NCBI RefSeq assembly: GCF_000426765.1
Contig: NZ_AUFZ01000022.1
Location: forward strand, 1-64,000
DNA from: Vibrio litoralis DSM 17657
Lineage (GTDB): Bacteria > Pseudomonadota > Gammaproteobacteria > Enterobacterales > Vibrionaceae
DNA length: 64,000 nucleotides
Direction: 5' to 3'
The notes under the pieces: generated by a model
What the model saw: the letters and a program-made list of their open reading frames with translations, nothing else
Database searches by the model: none
Told to the model about the DNA's origin: nothing
Position numbers and translations under genes: made by a program
Shown here: in pieces, positions 9,083 to 19,149 of the stretch
How the letters are laid out: the number at the start of each line of letters is the position of its first letter
Numbering within the stretch: the stretch's first letter is position 1

Positions 9083-9832
9083 ATGACTCAACAACAAGAC
9101 TACATGATCCAAATTGATGATATGAATAAGTGGTATGGTGAATTCCACGTACTTAAAAATATCAATTTAAAAGTAACAAAAGGCGAAAAAATCGTTATCT
9201 GTGGCCCTTCAGGTTCTGGCAAATCAACCATGATTCGCTGTATTAACCATTTGGAAGAGCATCAAAAAGGCAGAATTAATGTTGGTGGTATCGAGTTAAC
9301 TGAAGATCTGAAAAATATTGAAGCCATCCGTAAACAAGTTGGCATGTGTTTTCAGCACTTTAACTTATTCCCACATTTAACGGTGTTAGAAAACTGCACC
9401 CTAGCGCCTATTTGGGTAAAGAAAATGCCGAAAGCGGAAGCAGAGAAAGTCGCCATGAAGTATTTAGAGCGGGTAAAAATCCCAGACCAAGCGGATAAAT
9501 ACCCTGGGCAACTTTCTGGTGGCCAGCAGCAACGTGTGGCGATTGCTCGCTCATTATGTATGAATCCACAAATCATGCTATTTGATGAGCCTACCTCTGC
9601 GCTCGATCCAGAGATGGTACGTGAAGTACTTGACGTAATGGTTGAACTTGCAGGCGAAGGCATGACGATGCTGTGTGTAACCCATGAAATGGGCTTTGCC
9701 AAAGAAGTCGCAGACCGTGTGATATTCATGGATGCTGGAGAAATTATTGAAGAAAACAACCCGAAAGAGTTTTTCGAAAATCCTCAATCGGACCGTACTA
9801 TTAATTTCTTAAGCCAAATACTGCATCATTAA
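9083..9832 (+). CDS. aapP: General L-amino-acid ABC transporter, ATPase AapP
   Basis: This cytoplasmic ATPase drives the AapQM permease. Its 249 residues hold Walker [10 protein letters not shown] (near residue 42), the Q-loop '[19 protein letters not shown]', the signature [15 protein letters not shown] (near 145), Walker [14 protein letters not shown] and the switch histidine in [15 protein letters not shown]. It belongs to the polar amino-acid ATPase group (GlnQ/HisP/AapP), and the operon context selects AapP. AAGGAAG precedes the ATG. An intrinsic terminator follows 33 bp after the stop. Confidence 0.92.
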   Translation: MTQQQDYMIQIDDMNKWYGEFHVLKNINLKVTKGEKIVICGPSGSGKSTMIRCINHLEEHQKGRINVGGIELTEDLKNIEAIRKQVGMCFQHFNLFPHLTVLENCTLAPIWVKKMPKAEAEKVAMKYLERVKIPDQADKYPGQLSGGQQQRVAIARSLCMNPQIMLFDEPTSALDPEMVREVLDVMVELAGEGMTMLCVTHEMGFAKEVADRVIFMDAGEIIEENNPKEFFENPQSDRTINFLSQILHH

Positions 9833-9865
9833 TCTCATCGTTTAAACGCTTATATCGTTGAAACA

Positions 9866-9898
9866 AAGCCTTAGCAATTCACACTGCTAAGGCTTTTT
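9866..9898 (+). terminator. Intrinsic terminator of the aap operon
   Basis: An 11-bp stem (aagccttagca at 9866 pairing with tgctaaggctt ending at 9895) is followed by T residues. It ends the aapJQMP operon and lies between it and the convergent chitinase gene. Confidence 0.8.
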
Positions 9899-9931
9899 AG
9901 TATCTATCACTTAACTCATTATTCTAATCAA

Positions 9932-11620
9932 CTAGAGGCATTGAATTTCATCCCAGAACCAATTTGATTGTACTGGCGATTCCCAAACTCCCGGACCATT
10001 TTTGGCAATAAAGCACTTATCTTGATAAATCACTTTTTCGCCATTGGCCACTTGAGTTACACCTGGCTGCCAAACAATATAGTCCTCGGTCGGAGTCGGC
10101 TCTGGTGTTGGCTCGGGATCAGGTGTCGGTTCAGGATCTGACGAAGGTTCAACATCCCCACCACCATTCACATCTCCGCTCACTAGAGACCAAGGCCCGC
10201 CACTTGTCGGTGTATCTCCTTGCGTCCACCATGCTGCTTGATAAATAGCGCCTTGATAACTCACTTGGTCACCGCCAGTATAAACCTTACTTGCGTCCCA
10301 TGAACTCACACCATCAACAGGAGGGTCAACAGGATCGGGTGTTACCGGCTCAAGATCATCAACGACTCTTACCTCTGGCCACCCAGCATGAGATCCATAG
10401 AAATTAGCGACACACTTTTCATAATCCCCTGAGACCAGTGCTGAATAAGCAGTTTGGAACCCGACCAATTCACATTCAAATGAATAACCACCCGGACGGT
10501 CAGAATAGTATTTCCAATTTCCATCCCAGTTGGTGTACAACACATCGGTAGCACCATTTAAATTCAAGCTTCCATAAGGCGTCTGTTGCCAGCAAGTATT
10601 GGTTTCATCACTTTCGATAGGAATTTGGAAATGTGCCGCCAAACCTTCCCAATAACGAATACGATTTACTGGCTGACCTTTATCTTTATTTTGCTCGCCG
10701 CATTCAATCCCGCCATTAATAATGTTAATAGTAGTACCAAAACCGTATCCGATACCCGCATCAAGTTCTCGCTGAGATGGTTCCCAAGTTCTATCAATAA
10801 CATGCAACATCGCAGGTTTTGGCGCTTGTGGCGTTAAGAAAAACCAAATAGCAGAAGCAAGGTTAAGCCATGAATCCGCGACTAGCCCCGGGGTATTCAG
10901 TAATACTGTCGCATCCCCGTCAAACATCACTTCAGAAAAGGCGCCATAATTAAAATGATAAGAAAGCTGCTTGGCACCTCGACCAAAATAGCCTTCACCT
11001 GCCGCACATGGCCAACGCTTATTCTGCCAATCATCTTGGCCGCAACCTGTGGTATATCCTGCTTGACCTTCAGACCAGCCCATTTCTCTAACATGCACTA
11101 GTGCTTGCTGCCACTCTTCTAGAGCAAGTGGATTATCGGAAATATTATCTTTGGAAATATGACCGCCGGTTTCTTGTGAAAAGTGAGCAAACGCCGTAAT
11201 AATTGACTTCTTACAAATAGCATCAGAGTCACGCTCATCGGTATACTCACCACAAAATGCAGGGAACTTGCCTATCGCACGCAAAAAACGCGTGTAGGTA
11301 TATTCCGGCGCTGCCATTTGGGTTAAGAAGTCCCAGTCAGATTGAGGAAAAACGCGCTCAACTCGCTTAACATTTTCTGGGTTAGCACTCGCCCCCGGCT
11401 CAATTGCCTCTACAATAGCATTATCTCTGGTTTCTAACGCTTTAGACCAAGTAGCATACATAGGATCTGACGTCTTTTGCTGTTCCATCGCTTTTATTTC
11501 ACCGCGATCGACTACATAGCCCGTCGGATTATCAGGATCCGGTTGAATATTCATATCAGCGTAACTTGGCAAGGTATATAGCGCGCCAAGAGCTATGATG
11601 AGTGATTTCCGTTTGAACAT
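9932..11620 (-). CDS. Secreted GH19 chitinase with C-terminal carbohydrate-binding modules
   Basis: This secreted enzyme hydrolyses chitin. The 562 residues run: signal peptide (cleavage near 'LPSYA', residue 21); a GH19 catalytic domain from about 85 to 410; a Pro/Asp linker; a chitin-binding module of the CBM5/12 type near 437-480 ('VSSWDASKVYTGGDQVSYQG', then WW); a repetitive Pro-Glu-Thr linker; and a short second binding-like module with Trp and Cys at the end. The likely general-acid Glu is residue 150 in 'HFSQETGGH', and 'YFGRGAKQLSYHFNYG' is the conserved GH19 substrate-cleft segment. GH19 chitinases are less common than GH18 in vibrios. It is monocistronic, with no other chitin genes adjacent. 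Confidence 0.88.
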   Translation of the reverse strand: MFKRKSLIIALGALYTLPSYADMNIQPDPDNPTGYVVDRGEIKAMEQQKTSDPMYATWSKALETRDNAIVEAIEPGASANPENVKRVERVFPQSDWDFLTQMAAPEYTYTRFLRAIGKFPAFCGEYTDERDSDAICKKSIITAFAHFSQETGGHISKDNISDNPLALEEWQQALVHVREMGWSEGQAGYTTGCGQDDWQNKRWPCAAGEGYFGRGAKQLSYHFNYGAFSEVMFDGDATVLLNTPGLVADSWLNLASAIWFFLTPQAPKPAMLHVIDRTWEPSQRELDAGIGYGFGTTINIINGGIECGEQNKDKGQPVNRIRYWEGLAAHFQIPIESDETNTCWQQTPYGSLNLNGATDVLYTNWDGNWKYYSDRPGGYSFECELVGFQTAYSALVSGDYEKCVANFYGSHAGWPEVRVVDDLEPVTPDPVDPPVDGVSSWDASKVYTGGDQVSYQGAIYQAAWWTQGDTPTSGGPWSLVSGDVNGGGDVEPSSDPEPTPDPEPTPEPTPTEDYIVWQPGVTQVANGEKVIYQDKCFIAKNGPGVWESPVQSNWFWDEIQCL

Positions 11621-11939
11621 AGATGTATTCCTTATTTGTTGAGAATCATCTAGAGGTTAGTTCTGAAACATGAAACCAAGACAAGATTAAAAGTAAGGAT
11701 ATACTCCTTTTGCGAGTCAACTAAAAAATCATATGTCGACTGTTGAGTATATAAGGAAGTAATTGTGATACACCCAAGTAGCCTCAAGGTGAGAATTTTA
11801 GTAACCGATGTAACTGATAAATTAGACACTTCAAACTGCGTCTCAAAACATCATTAATATTAACATACTGTATAGCCGTCACATTTTAGGCTGATTAAAA
11901 TGCAAATCACTTTACCGATAGAAATAGGCCTAAAGCAGT
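11621..11939. other. Divergent intergenic region upstream of the chitinase
   Basis: These 319 bp contain no gene. Around 11769-11793 there is 'cacccaagtagcctcaagg', which resembles the terminal sequence of the inverted-repeat element seen complete at 37384-37650 and may be a decayed solo end. The chitinase promoter should lie in the part nearest 11621, but I cannot mark it. Confidence 0.35.
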
Positions 11940-12821
11940 ATGAGTTTGCAGACCCAACGCGCCAAATTACTTTTAAACGTCACATCCATTAAACACGATG
12001 GTTTTATTCAATATTTACTATCATCAAAGTGCTATGACTTAGAAACGGGTTTCTTCTCGGTTACTTGCGACATAGCAAATCTACCTTGTCACTGGTATGA
12101 AGATATTGATGCAAATGTAAAGTGGCTAATACCGATAGGCATGAAGAAGCATGGACTCGCTCTGTTAAACGACAAAGAATCTCGTCATATTACCGCGCAA
12201 GATTTTATTTTTTGCTCACCAGAGCTGAAGCTAGAAGATAATATTGTCGCGATTTTGCAGTCTATTCCTGCCGCTTTAGATGAATCACTATTATTTGAAT
12301 ACCTAGCAATAAACACCTCCACGCCACACTATCAAGCTTCATTCTGGCAATCTGCTTTAGGCGCACTAGTCGATGGTTCGAAAGGCAAATATGAAGTTGA
12401 GCTATATGGGTTGCCCCTCAACAAGCAATCTAAAATATCCTCTCGCTTTAATGCCTCATCATGGTTAAAAGCAAGCATAGAAACATTGTCTGAGCGTAAA
12501 GAAAGCCAACTATGCTATACCGTTTCACGCAATCAAAATGACAAAACTCAGTATCTCGCTTTTGATACCGACGAAACCAACAAACTGATTAACTTGCAGT
12601 GGAAAGAGTGTATCAGTAAAGCATTTTTATTTGCCAAGATCCCACATTCACAAGTGCAAGAAGTCACCTCAGCCTACCAAAATGAACAGCAAGTTAATAA
12701 AGTATTAAGAGAATACTGCCATTGCGAATCTCAATTAGCGGCCTTAGAAGATATGTTACCCTTCTTACAAACGATGGACGATTCTGTCAAACTAGATTGG
12801 GTAACATTAAAAGAAGCGTGA
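11940..12821 (+). CDS. Hypothetical protein, 293 residues
   Basis: I do not recognise this protein. It has no signal peptide, no membrane segment and no motif I can name; composition and codon use look like a real cytoplasmic protein of this genome. Visible features are several Cys and Trp residues in the first third ('CDIANLPCHWYEDID'), a charged C-terminal half, and a 'CHCESQLAALEDMLPFL' helix near the end. It stands alone between the divergent chitinase and the BI-1 family gene. A start at 11940 is the first reasonable ATG, but its ribosome site is weak. Confidence 0.6.
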   Translation: MSLQTQRAKLLLNVTSIKHDGFIQYLLSSKCYDLETGFFSVTCDIANLPCHWYEDIDANVKWLIPIGMKKHGLALLNDKESRHITAQDFIFCSPELKLEDNIVAILQSIPAALDESLLFEYLAINTSTPHYQASFWQSALGALVDGSKGKYEVELYGLPLNKQSKISSRFNASSWLKASIETLSERKESQLCYTVSRNQNDKTQYLAFDTDETNKLINLQWKECISKAFLFAKIPHSQVQEVTSAYQNEQQVNKVLREYCHCESQLAALEDMLPFLQTMDDSVKLDWVTLKEA

Positions 12822-13072
12822 ACACATAAGAGCCATTGATTCTACAAGCCCTTTTCTTTTCATATCGTGTTACAACTTCACCTGACAGATATGAGGAAAT
12901 TCCCGTAGAATAAAGACAAAGGTTATTAAATAAAGACCTTGAAAAAGTGAACTTTAAGCACCATTAATGTACTTAAAGATACTTAGTCTATTTTTAAGTA
13001 ATCCGATAGCAGTGACCCTGCAATCAAAAAATGGTTATGCTGTCGGTATCAAGTGTATTAACGAGGGAAACT

Positions 13073-13735
13073 ATGAACAGTCCACTAACATCACGCACCG
13101 CAAGAAGCGAAAGCGTTGTACAAACCAACCGAGTGTTACGTAACACTTACTTTTTATTGTCTATGACACTACTTTGGTCGGCAGTGGTAGCGGGTGTATC
13201 CATGGCGCTAAACCTACCTCGCCCGGGTATCATTCTAATGTTAGTTGGTTTCTATGGTTTGCTTTTCTTAACCGAGAAAAACCGTAACTCTAGCTTAGGT
13301 CTTGTATTTGCTTTCTTATTTACAGGTTTCTTAGGTTATAGCCTTGGTCCAATTCTGAATATGTACGTTGGCGCAGGAATGGGCGATATTATTGTTACTG
13401 CTCTTGGTGGTACAGCTTTATCTTTCATGGCGGCATCAGCTTATGCATTAACTACTAAACGTGATTTATCTGTATTAAATGGCGTTATGATGGCAGGTGC
13501 AGTTGTGTTAATCATTGGTATGGTTGCAAGCTTCTTCATCCAAATTCCAATGTTCCACTTAGCACTAAGCTCAATGTTTATCCTGTTCTCAACAGGCGCA
13601 ATATTGCTAACAACGCAAAGCATTATACGTGGTGGCGAGACAAACTATATCTCAGCAACCATTACTCTTTACGTATCTATTTACAATATTTTCATCAGCT
13701 TACTAAGCATCTTAGGTATTACTAACCGCGATTAA
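13073..13735 (+). CDS. yccA: Bax inhibitor-1/YccA family membrane protein
   Basis: This is an inner-membrane protein of the BI-1 (TMBIM) family. E. coli YccA modulates FtsH-dependent proteolysis; bacterial relatives have also been described as pH-sensitive calcium leak channels. The 220 residues give seven hydrophobic segments after a short Ser/Arg-rich N-terminus, and the length equals that of YccA. I chose the ATG at 13073 because GAGGGA lies just before it; the frame is open to 13031 but lacks a ribosome site there. A terminator follows, then tusE on the same strand, a gene neighbourhood also familiar from E. coli and vibrios. Confidence 0.88.
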   Translation: MNSPLTSRTARSESVVQTNRVLRNTYFLLSMTLLWSAVVAGVSMALNLPRPGIILMLVGFYGLLFLTEKNRNSSLGLVFAFLFTGFLGYSLGPILNMYVGAGMGDIIVTALGGTALSFMAASAYALTTKRDLSVLNGVMMAGAVVLIIGMVASFFIQIPMFHLALSSMFILFSTGAILLTTQSIIRGGETNYISATITLYVSIYNIFISLLSILGITNRD

Positions 13736-13765
13736 TATGCCAATAAACTGATAATTGAATCATTC

Positions 13766-13797
13766 AAAAGCCTGAAGGGAAACTTTCAGGCTTTTTT
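13766..13797 (+). terminator. Intrinsic terminator after the YccA-family gene
   Basis: A ten-base-pair arm (aaagcctgaa with ttcaggcttt) around a short GGGAAAC-like loop is followed by a T run. It lies 30 bp after the stop codon. Confidence 0.85.
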
Positions 13798-13802
13798 GTA
13801 TC

Positions 13803-13880
13803 TATACCCAAGTGACTTCAAGATGCAGAATTCAGAGCTATCATCTAGAGCTTTAAGCAAGTTAAAGTTACTTGGGTATA
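13803..13880. mobile_element. Internally deleted copy of the TATACCCAAGT inverted-repeat element (78 bp)
   Basis: The copy starts with 'tatacccaagtgacttcaag' and ends with 'agttacttgggtata'. Its left 50 bp (through 'agctatcatctaga') match the full element at 37384-37650 almost base for base, while the interior is missing. It lies directly after the yccA terminator, and it carries no gene. Confidence 0.8.
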
Positions 13881-13998
13881 TTTAAAGCAGCTAGAAGCCA
13901 TAGCCGTAATATCATTAGATCCAGAGTTTGATTACTATTATGATTAGTACCAATAACTATACTCAAGTAACGCATAACGCACGCGCAGGACTGTTGAA

Positions 13999-14328
13999 AT
14001 GTATCAATATAATGGCAAGACCATAGAAACAGACAAAGAAGGTTACCTTTTAAATCACACAGATTGGCAAGAAGACCTTGTGCCTATGATCGCGGAGCAA
14101 GAAGGGATTGAGCTTACTGATGCCCATTGGGAAGTGATTCTATTTGTGCGCAATTTTTATCTCGAATTCAACACTTCTCCAGCAGTTCGCATGCTAGTCA
14201 AAGCAATGGAAAAAGAGCATGGTCCAGAAAAAGGTAATAGCAAGTATCTGTTTACCCTATTTCGCAAAGGACCAGCAAAGCAAGCAACAAAATTAGCTGG
14301 TTTACCCAAGCCTGCAAAGTGCTTATAA
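13999..14328 (+). CDS. tusE: Sulfur relay protein TusE (DsrC family)
   Basis: TusE accepts persulfide sulfur from TusBCD and hands it to MnmA for 2-thiouridine formation in tRNA wobble positions. The 109 residues match the DsrC/TusE fold along their length ('DTEGYL'-like start, '[20 protein letters not shown]' near residue 40, '[30 protein letters not shown]' at the end). The sulfur-carrying cysteine is the penultimate residue, as in the family. It follows the YccA-family gene and converges with the acylphosphatase. Confidence 0.93.
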   Translation: MYQYNGKTIETDKEGYLLNHTDWQEDLVPMIAEQEGIELTDAHWEVILFVRNFYLEFNTSPAVRMLVKAMEKEHGPEKGNSKYLFTLFRKGPAKQATKLAGLPKPAKCL

Positions 14329-14371
14329 AGCATATTCAGTAACTTCAATAGAGAGGGGTTACGCTCAATCA

Positions 14372-14644
14372 CTACAAAATAGCAAAATCCCTTTCAGTAA
14401 TAAGCGTCGTTTCGACTTCTTTTACAGATTCAACATAAGCGGTCCTTGGGCCTTGCTTTAACCACTCATAAAACTCAGCGACCTTTTGCTCATTACCACA
14501 AGCTAAAACTTCGACATCACCATTATTCAGGTTTTTAGCATGCCCCGTTAACCCAAGAGTTAAACCATGATGAGCGGTTTGATAACGAAAGCCAACACCT
14601 TGTACCCTACCCGATACTATAAACATTCGATTCGATTGGGCCAT
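14372..14644 (-). CDS. Acylphosphatase
   Basis: This small cytosolic enzyme hydrolyses acyl phosphates. The 90 residues carry the signature '[12 protein letters not shown]' with the phosphate-binding Arg and, about 18 residues on, '[17 protein letters not shown]' with the catalytic Asn. The start at 14644 has AAGGAG correctly spaced; an in-frame ATG eight codons earlier has none. The gene is divergent from rlmI with a short shared promoter region. Confidence 0.92.
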   Translation of the reverse strand: MAQSNRMFIVSGRVQGVGFRYQTAHHGLTLGLTGHAKNLNNGDVEVLACGNEQKVAEFYEWLKQGPRTAYVESVKEVETTLITERDFAIL

Positions 14645-14785
14645 ATCCACTCCTTCTCTATTAATCATTCAGTTATCAGTTTAGTGATAATGGCGCTAAT
14701 ACAAAACATTTGCCTGTATTCATTTGCTTTCCGCCTCACATTCCATGAAAATAGCCCATCTTATTTTTTCAGGCAATTTCTAACT

Positions 14786-15973
14786 ATGTCATCAGCTATC
14801 TATCTCGTTAAAGGCAGAGAGAAATCTCTACTTCGTCGCCATCCTTGGGTTTTTTCTCGTGGTATTCAAAAAATCGATGGAAAACCACAATTAGGAGAAA
14901 CGGTAGATATCTATTCCAACCAAGGTCAATGGTTAGCAAAAGCCGCTTTCTCTCCTCAATCACAAATTCGTGCTCGCGTTTGGAGTTTTGAAAAAGAAGA
15001 AATTAATACTGACTTCTTTATTAAACGCTTAACTGATGCGCAAACTATGCGTAATGCGATTATTGAACGTGGTGGTTTAACGGGTTATCGACTCATTGCG
15101 GGCGAATCAGATGGTCTGCCAGGGATCACGATAGATCGTTACCAAGATTTTCTAGTTTGCCAATTACTCAGCGCTGGCGCAGAAGCAAAGCGTGAAGAGC
15201 TTATTGAAGCATTAAAAGAGGTTTACCCTACTTGTAGCATCTACGAGCGTTCTGATGTATCGGTTCGTAAGAAAGAAGGCTTAAAAGAGCGCCAAGGCGT
15301 ATTGCATGGTGATACTCCACCGGATGTCGTTGTCATTGAAGAAAACGGCGTAAAAATCCAGGTAGATATTAAATCAGGCCATAAAACAGGCTTCTACCTA
15401 GATCAGCGTGATAGCCGCCAACTTTCAATGAAATATGTCGATGGCAAAACCGTACTCAACTGTTTTTCTTACACTGGTGGCTTTGGGCTTTATGCATTAA
15501 AAGGTAACGCTGCACACGTTGTAAATGCAGATGTGTCACAACCCGCTCTTGATAACGCAAAAGCAAACGCAGAACTCAATGGCTTTGATGTATCGAAAGC
15601 TGAATTTTTAAATGCGGATGTATTCAAACTATTACGTGAATACCGTGAAAATGGCACTAAATTTGATGTTGTGATCATGGATCCACCCAAATTTGCCGAA
15701 TCAAAAGCGCAATTAAATGGGGCTTGTCGCGGTTATAAAGATATCAACATGCTTGCTATGCAGATTCTAAAACCAGGCGGCACATTGCTGACCTATTCAT
15801 GTTCGGGACTTATGGAGCAAAACCTGTTCCAGAAAATCTTAGCGGATGCTGCTTTGGATGCTGGTCGTAAAATGCAATTTATTGAACGTTTTGGACAAGC
15901 CGCCGATCACCCAGTGGACAGCGCCTACCCTGAAGGTTTTTATCTTAAAGGATTTGCCTGTCAGGTAATTTAA
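14786..15973 (+). CDS. rlmI: 23S rRNA m5C1962 methyltransferase RlmI
   Basis: This SAM-dependent enzyme methylates cytosine 1962 of 23S rRNA. The 395 residues begin with a PUA RNA-binding domain ('[19 protein letters not shown]'), pass through the '[13 protein letters not shown]' segment near residue 195, and carry the Rossmann motif '[16 protein letters not shown]' near 222, 'DPPKFAESK' near 300 and the 'YSCSG' catalytic-cysteine motif near 340. The start at 14786 matches the family N-terminus; the frame is open to 14567, but that extension runs across the acylphosphatase gene and is not credible. Confidence 0.93.
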   Translation: MSSAIYLVKGREKSLLRRHPWVFSRGIQKIDGKPQLGETVDIYSNQGQWLAKAAFSPQSQIRARVWSFEKEEINTDFFIKRLTDAQTMRNAIIERGGLTGYRLIAGESDGLPGITIDRYQDFLVCQLLSAGAEAKREELIEALKEVYPTCSIYERSDVSVRKKEGLKERQGVLHGDTPPDVVVIEENGVKIQVDIKSGHKTGFYLDQRDSRQLSMKYVDGKTVLNCFSYTGGFGLYALKGNAAHVVNADVSQPALDNAKANAELNGFDVSKAEFLNADVFKLLREYRENGTKFDVVIMDPPKFAESKAQLNGACRGYKDINMLAMQILKPGGTLLTYSCSGLMEQNLFQKILADAALDAGRKMQFIERFGQAADHPVDSAYPEGFYLKGFACQVI

Positions 15974-16060
15974 TGGCTATTGTGTATTCATACGCAACAT
16001 TACTTACAATATGCCTAACGAATTAATCAATTTATCAAACTCACAGTAGAGAGTAATAAC

Positions 16061-16411
16061 ATGTCAAAATTAACATCGGACATTCAAGCTAATCTTGATC
16101 TTTTCGTACAAGAAACTCAAGAAACGAAATTGGTTTGGGGACTTAAAAACGAAGATGGCTGGTTAGCTTGTGATTCTTCAGAGTTTGAAAATAGTGAAGT
16201 TATGCCATTTTGGTCATCAAAAGAAGATGCTCAAATGCACAATGTTGAAGAATGGTCTGATTTTGAAGTACTAGAAATCCCATTAGATATCTTTGTTGAA
16301 GACTGGTTAATCACTCTTTCAGAAGATGGCGTTCTAATTGGTACTAACTGGAATGCACAACTTGAAGGTAAAGAAGTTGAGCCTAGTGATTTAGCCAAAC
16401 TGTATCTTTAA
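16061..16411 (+). CDS. DUF2750 family protein
   Basis: This is a small acidic cytoplasmic protein of 116 residues whose biochemical role is unknown. It has the features of the DUF2750 family: aromatic-rich 'WGLKNEDGWLACDS', 'MPFWSSKEDAQ', then 'FVEDWLITLSEDGVLIGTNW'. A good ribosome site (AGAGAG) precedes the ATG. It is a single gene with its own terminator and converges with queC. Confidence 0.85.
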   Translation: MSKLTSDIQANLDLFVQETQETKLVWGLKNEDGWLACDSSEFENSEVMPFWSSKEDAQMHNVEEWSDFEVLEIPLDIFVEDWLITLSEDGVLIGTNWNAQLEGKEVEPSDLAKLYL

Positions 16412-16433
16412 TCAAACAAATATACGGAATAGC

Positions 16434-16464
16434 AAAAGCCCTTCGATCATTGAAGGGCTTTTTT
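16434..16464 (+). terminator. Intrinsic terminator between DUF2750 and queC
   Basis: A ten-bp stem (aaagcccttc with gaagggcttt) encloses a 7-base loop, followed by T residues on the plus strand and preceded by A residues, so it may serve both convergent transcripts. Confidence 0.8.
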
Positions 16465-16502
16465 ATTATTACTTTAATTCAATGCTGTAGAACTTAAGCT
16501 GG

Positions 16503-17192
16503 TTAGAATTGCTTTGCAACTAATGCGGCCATCACTGCATCTCGATTATCTATATAATCGACTAAACCTGCCTTTCGAAGATCACACGCCGGACAATCAC
16601 CACATCCATCACCGATAATGCCGTTATAACAGGTTAGCGTCTCATTTCTTACCAGATCTAACGCATCAAATTGATCTGCTAATGCCCAAGTTTCTGCTTT
16701 GTTCAGCCACATTAGTGGTGTATCAATCGTAAATTGACGATCCATACCTAGCACTAAAGACTGATTAATCGACTTTACAAATTCGTCACGACAATCTGGG
16801 TAGCCAGAAAAATCCGTTTCACACACACCTGTAATCACACTTTGAGCGCCAATTTGATAAGCGTAAATACCCGCCAGAGTTAAAAATAAAATATTACGAC
16901 CAGGAACAAAGGAATTAGGCAAACCGTTATCTTGTAGCTCATGCGATACAGGAATGTCATCACGCGTTAAAGAGCTGATCGCAAGTTCATTTAATAAACT
17001 CACATCCATCACTTTGTGTGCAGCAACGCCTAACTTTTTCGCTAAGGATTGGGCAACTTCTATTTCGAGTTTGTGCCTTTGGCCATAATCAAAAGTAATG
17101 GCGTGGACTTCATCAAATTCTTTCAAGGCTTTAACAAGACAAGTGGTTGAATCTTGCCCACCACTAAATACTACAACCGCTTTAGATGTCAT
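16503..17192 (-). CDS. queC: 7-cyano-7-deazaguanine synthase QueC
   Basis: QueC uses ATP and ammonia to turn 7-carboxy-7-deazaguanine into preQ0 for queuosine in tRNA. The 229 residues have the PP-loop SGGQDSTTC at residue 10, 'PGRNILFL' near 93, and a zinc site of four cysteines in '[16 protein letters not shown]' near the end. Its ATG overlaps the stop of the upstream NUDIX-PAP2 gene (ATGA), so the two are translationally coupled, although no functional link between them is obvious. Confidence 0.95.
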   Translation of the reverse strand: MTSKAVVVFSGGQDSTTCLVKALKEFDEVHAITFDYGQRHKLEIEVAQSLAKKLGVAAHKVMDVSLLNELAISSLTRDDIPVSHELQDNGLPNSFVPGRNILFLTLAGIYAYQIGAQSVITGVCETDFSGYPDCRDEFVKSINQSLVLGMDRQFTIDTPLMWLNKAETWALADQFDALDLVRNETLTCYNGIIGDGCGDCPACDLRKAGLVDYIDNRDAVMAALVAKQF

Positions 17193-18673
17193 GAGGATTT
17201 CTCTATTATTTGGTTATTGCCGATACAACTAATTTTAATGATCATATAAGTTAGTAGAAACCAGATCCCGCACTGAGTTAAATAGCCACTTATCGAACTT
17301 TGTACAAAATGAGGGAACCAGTGAACCTGAGTGGCTAAAATCGCCCCGGCAGCTAACCAGGATACAATCAGTTTTATGGCTAAATAAGGTGAATGAAGCC
17401 GTTGCGCTTTTAACAGGCTTGGCAATGCAATGACTGCAGCAAAAACGACCGCCGCAATATTTGCCAACTGTATGGAATGAAATTGATTTGCTAATACGCA
17501 CAAACCTATAAACGATGCCCACCACAATGCAGGGTGCAACATAATAAGCTTCACGGTAACCGATGGCTTACCTTCTAAGCGAATATAATGCCATAACGTA
17601 AATAGCCCTATCACATAGCCAAATAATACGTCCGAGGCAAACTGCTCCCCAAGAATAACACTTGATAATCCTTGAGTTAACGTCAGAGCAATGACCGCAA
17701 ATAGATAACCCCAAATGGAATCATAATCATAGGTCTTTCGCCATACATGAAAAAGGTAGCCAATTAAAACCACACCTAAAGCGGCTCGTATGCTGGGCGT
17801 GCTGAAGCCAACTGCATCGGTTAATTGCAATAATGGCTGATAAATAAATGGCCGTGGATACTTTAAGCCTAACTGAATTAATAGCGTAATTGTCACGGTG
17901 ACAATGCTAATAAACATCATATGTAAAATAGATTTACCACCGAAGAAATACACCAAGATCGGAAGCAAAAATAATACGCCAAAAATACTGGATGATAAGT
18001 TCACCAGTTTAAAAAAGCTTACCACTCCATCTGAAATACCTTCTGGCAATTGGAATATACTCGATTGAATCGCGAGTATCATAGGTAATTCATATTGGTG
18101 CACTAGTGGCGCAGCGCTAATGGCAGAGTCAATATATTGAATTGGTGCATTTGGAATATCGTGGTTTAACACTTGTTGTACAAACTGATCAGGGTAGCGA
18201 TATTGTTCCGGTTTAATGCTATCTGCATAAGCGAGGAGCGCTTGATTCACTTCAATACGAAAATCAGGTGCAAACCAAGCCGGTAGTACATGAAAGCCCT
18301 GCTCATTTCTTTCGGTAAAAGCAATAACCCCGGAATCTGGAGTACAGTGATAAACCACAGCAGTATCGGTTTGAGTCAAGATCTCTTCAGCTGTAACGAC
18401 TAACCCTGTTTCTTCCCACGTTTCTCTCTCTGCCGCATTAGCTGGATTTTCATTTGCGCCAATCGTACCGCCAGGGAGTGAAAGCTTCTTAGTGAAGACT
18501 TCATCAACAAATACAACTTGATTATCTGCCTTTATATAACACAGTGCGCCTTTAATATGAGACGGCACAACGTCTACCTTTGTCTCTTCCGCCGCCACGG
18601 TCATAAATGAAGTTATGACGAAAAAAATCAGAATTGAATATTTGAACACTCGTGTACCTAATTTAAACACCAT
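17189..18673 (-). CDS. NUDIX hydrolase fused to a PAP2-like membrane domain
   Basis: A 494-residue membrane protein. After an N-terminal signal/anchor comes a NUDIX domain (about residues 30-150 of the mature order) with the box '[20 protein letters not shown]' plus EETGL, matching G-x5-E-x7-RE-x2-EE-x-G with Thr at one hydrophobic position. A second part of about eight hydrophobic segments resembles a PAP2 phosphatase: '[10 protein letters not shown]', '[10 protein letters not shown]' and '[16 protein letters not shown]'. The usual PAP2 histidines (PSGH and SRx5Hx3D) appear as PSIR and a Gln. Such NUDIX/PAP2 fusions occur in vibrios; the substrate is unknown. The start overlaps the GNAT stop as TAATG; a longer start at 18697 is possible but less likely. 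Confidence 0.78.
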   Translation of the reverse strand: MVFKLGTRVFKYSILIFFVITSFMTVAAEETKVDVVPSHIKGALCYIKADNQVVFVDEVFTKKLSLPGGTIGANENPANAAERETWEETGLVVTAEEILTQTDTAVVYHCTPDSGVIAFTERNEQGFHVLPAWFAPDFRIEVNQALLAYADSIKPEQYRYPDQFVQQVLNHDIPNAPIQYIDSAISAAPLVHQYELPMILAIQSSIFQLPEGISDGVVSFFKLVNLSSSIFGVLFLLPILVYFFGGKSILHMMFISIVTVTITLLIQLGLKYPRPFIYQPLLQLTDAVGFSTPSIRAALGVVLIGYLFHVWRKTYDYDSIWGYLFAVIALTLTQGLSSVILGEQFASDVLFGYVIGLFTLWHYIRLEGKPSVTVKLIMLHPALWWASFIGLCVLANQFHSIQLANIAAVVFAAVIALPSLLKAQRLHSPYLAIKLIVSWLAAGAILATQVHWFPHFVQSSISGYLTQCGIWFLLTYMIIKISCIGNNQIIEKSS

Positions 18674-19149
18674 TAAACCACCGACTTCCGAAGCCAATGT
18701 ATATGTGAAGCAAAGCCTAACTTGTTATATAAAGCTCGTGCAGCTTGATTAAAATCCCATACTTCAACAAAAATTTGCTGAACACCGTAATCAACTAAGG
18801 TTTGTTCTATCTTAGCCAAAAGTTGTTCAGCTACACCTGACTTTCTATATTCAGGCATAATAAATAACTCATCAATACTGCCCATCGCTACTGGTTTACT
18901 TACCGTTGAGACTAATTCGCAGAAGTGCCCAGTCACAAAACCAATAATTGAATCTGAAACGTCTATCGCGACATACACCAAACATTCCGGGGAATCTAAA
19001 TAGCGAGCAATACTTTTTTCCTGTTCTATTTCTTCTGGTGTTTTAAAAAGGTCTGGACATGACTGATGATGGTGGTTATGAAGTTGAAACATTAGCTCAT
19101 CCAGTTGAGGTAAATCTTTTGGCGAAGCAGCACGTATTTGAATTGTCAT
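18673..19149 (-). CDS. GNAT family N-acetyltransferase
   Basis: This is a 158-residue acetyl-CoA-dependent transferase of unknown substrate. It shows the GNAT core: 'SIDELFIMPEYRKSGVAEQL' carries the acetyl-CoA binding R-x-x-G-x-A variant, and 'VEVWDFNQAARALYNKLGF' is the usual C-terminal motif. The N-terminal half has a His-rich 'QLHNHHHQSCPDLF' stretch. It is the first gene of a three-gene operon with the NUDIX-PAP2 fusion and queC, each overlapping the next. Confidence 0.85.
   Translation of the reverse strand: MTIQIRAASPKDLPQLDELMFQLHNHHHQSCPDLFKTPEEIEQEKSIARYLDSPECLVYVAIDVSDSIIGFVTGHFCELVSTVSKPVAMGSIDELFIMPEYRKSGVAEQLLAKIEQTLVDYGVQQIFVEVWDFNQAARALYNKLGFASHIHWLRKSVV

Noticed and set aside
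14567..14785. N-terminal extension of RlmI by 73 residues
   Set aside because: The extension overlaps the acylphosphatase gene on the other strand and has no family similarity; 14786 matches the family N-terminus.
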